DNA of 64,000 nucleotides from Nematostella vectensis (Eukaryota > Cnidaria > Anthozoa > Actiniaria > Edwardsiidae): contig NC_064034.1 in assembly GCF_932526225.1 (NCBI RefSeq), positions 13,900,887 through 13,964,886 on the forward strand, read 5' to 3'. The translations under genes were made by a program, and so were the position numbers. Positions 63,191-64,000 of the stretch are shown here, one piece after another (positions within the stretch are counted from its first letter, which is position 1; every line of letters starts with the position of its first letter). Below the pieces are notes generated by a model. The model worked only from the letters and a program-made list of their open reading frames with translations. It was not told the DNA's origin and searched no databases.

Positions 63191-63872
63191 ATGGCAAACA
63201 GCGACGTTAGCAGCGGTGGCATATACCCCTCGCTTCCCAGCGTCTGCCCCCCGCAAACGCACACGACGCCTACCGCTCCGGCAAGCATCGGCGGCGACGT
63301 GCAAAGCTTTCGACTCCAGAAAATATGTGACACTCAGGCGGTCCTAGACAACGAGATAACGCATCATCGACAGGTGCGGAAGAAGTATAAGCGCGCCTTT
63401 GCCGTTCCCCATGCTGTTTCTGTGGCATCCGGCATCGCTGCAGGGGCGCTTTCCAGCGCCGGGGTGGGAGTCTCTTTGAGTGGGATAGGGGTTCTGATCG
63501 GCGGTCCGCTGGCAGGGGTCGCTGGGCTGGTCGGTGTTCTTGGGCGCGTGCGCGGGGGTAGTCTCTAGGGGTCTTACGAGCAAGGTGGCTAAACACGAAG
63601 ACACGATGGTTTTAGCGAAGAGTAAGAAAAAACTCGATCAGCGAGCTGGTCTCTAAGGCTCTGCAGGACGGGCATATCTCAGACGAAGAGTTTTGGCTAA
63701 TACTTCAGGAACAAGAGAGATACTACGCGCTCAAGGCCGCTATCAGAGCTCGACACGGCCTCGCACCGAGTGATAAAAAAAGCAGGAAAGGGCCCTCCCT
63801 GGAGACACGCGAAAAGATGAAAAAGAGGCTGCGAGAAATTCGCGAGGAGTTCGGGAGCGAGGTGTTCGAGTA
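63191..63872 (+). pseudogene. 13279-gene homologue, frameshifted
   Basis: Open from ATG 63191 to 63568 with FRLQKICDTQ, VRKKYKRAF and a Gly-rich hydrophobic region. A shift near 63545-63565 moves the rest (KVAKHEDT, HISDEEFWLIL, GSEVFE) to other frames, ending at TAA 63871-63873. The last codons lie inside the right terminal repeat. Confidence 0.7.
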
Positions 63873-64000
63873 AAACTCAGGTTTAAACGCCACGCCAGCG
63901 CGGCCGAAAAACGGCTCCGTAGGTTGGCGGCCCTCATCGTTTTCACGGCCCTAGCACTCGCCCCCGACACCATCGCTAATTACCCATCTACACGAAGTGG
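63868..64000 (-). repeat. Element 2 right terminal inverted repeat, copy B (cut by window)
   Basis: Reverse complement of about 55469-55628, beginning with GAGTAAAACTCAGGTTTAAA and reaching AATTACCCATCTACACGAAG at the window edge. The outer end is outside the window. Confidence 0.85.

Larger units (their letters stand above)
55271..64000. mobile_element. Element 2 copy B: defective Polinton-like virus (runs off window)
   Basis: Left terminal repeat 55271-55628; zinc ORF, polymerase, helicase and HNH (plus), integrase and structural gene (minus), minor-capsid and 13279 homologues (plus); right inverted repeat from 63868 to the window end. Capsid, ATPase and the 9762-11130 block are deleted between integrase and structural gene (junction near 61010). 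Every longer gene is interrupted. Confidence 0.87.

Overview
The window is animal genomic DNA, most likely from a marine invertebrate and plausibly a cnidarian. It holds three intron-containing host genes whose exons can be read through splice sites: an NKAPD1-like gene (minus strand, 0.2-1.9 kb), a PLD3-like phospholipase D/exonuclease gene (plus strand, 22.3-32.2 kb) and a glycine decarboxylase P-protein gene, GLDC (minus strand, 33.5-39.6 kb). Between and inside them lie Polinton/Maverick-type DNA virus elements, a DIRS-like tyrosine-recombinase retroelement (in a PLD3 intron) and a Ty3-type gag-protease relic. The cnidarian guess rests on the Polinton structural proteins and DIRS types, which are common in that group; no gene here proves the species.

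Layout. 1-2364: host NKAPD1-like exons plus a MITE-like inverted repeat. 2365-18427: element 1, a nearly complete Polinton with 160-bp terminal inverted repeats (TIRs) differing at one base. It carries protein-primed DNA polymerase B, a retroviral-type integrase (frame broken), a chimeric small ORF, major capsid protein, packaging ATPase, a run of small structural or membrane genes, and at the right end three minus-strand genes: a zinc-repeat protein, a 10-repeat ankyrin protein and a TFIIB-like transcription factor. 18428-39.7 kb: host PLD3 and GLDC with their repeats. 39.93-47.38 kb (copy A) and 55.27 kb to the window end (copy B): two defective, G+C-rich copies of a second Polinton-like family (element 2), with their replicase-side terminal repeats facing each other across about 7.9 kb of host DNA that contains the Ty3 relic.

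How the genes fit together. Element 1 and element 2 share a set of small structural genes in nearly the same order (homologues of the genes at 9762, 10406, 10873, 11130, 12628, 13279 and 13974-15488) and related integrases, so they are one viral lineage. Their replication modules differ completely. Element 1 has PolB. Element 2 has a zinc-binding N-terminal ORF, an OTU-like segment, a non-PolB palm domain (possibly of the transposon/virophage TV-Pol type), an SF1 helicase and an HNH nuclease, all in one direction and apparently derived from one long replicase. In element 1 most genes are preceded 27-39 bases upstream by a TTTAAAGATT-like motif. The same motif lies inside the TIRs, where it drives the two terminal genes outward-in, and the element encodes its own TFIIB-like factor, which suggests a virus-specific promoter system.

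State of the sequence. Element 1 looks young (TIRs 159/160 identical) but has an integrase frameshift, a TGA splitting one structural gene, and a lost ATG at the TFIIB gene. Element 2 copies are riddled with stops, frameshifts and deletions. The GLDC gene also shows two frameshifts, one stop and two introns without AG acceptors, and PLD3 has two introns without AG. Some of these lesions may be assembly or read errors, since several sit in homopolymers; others look like true decay.
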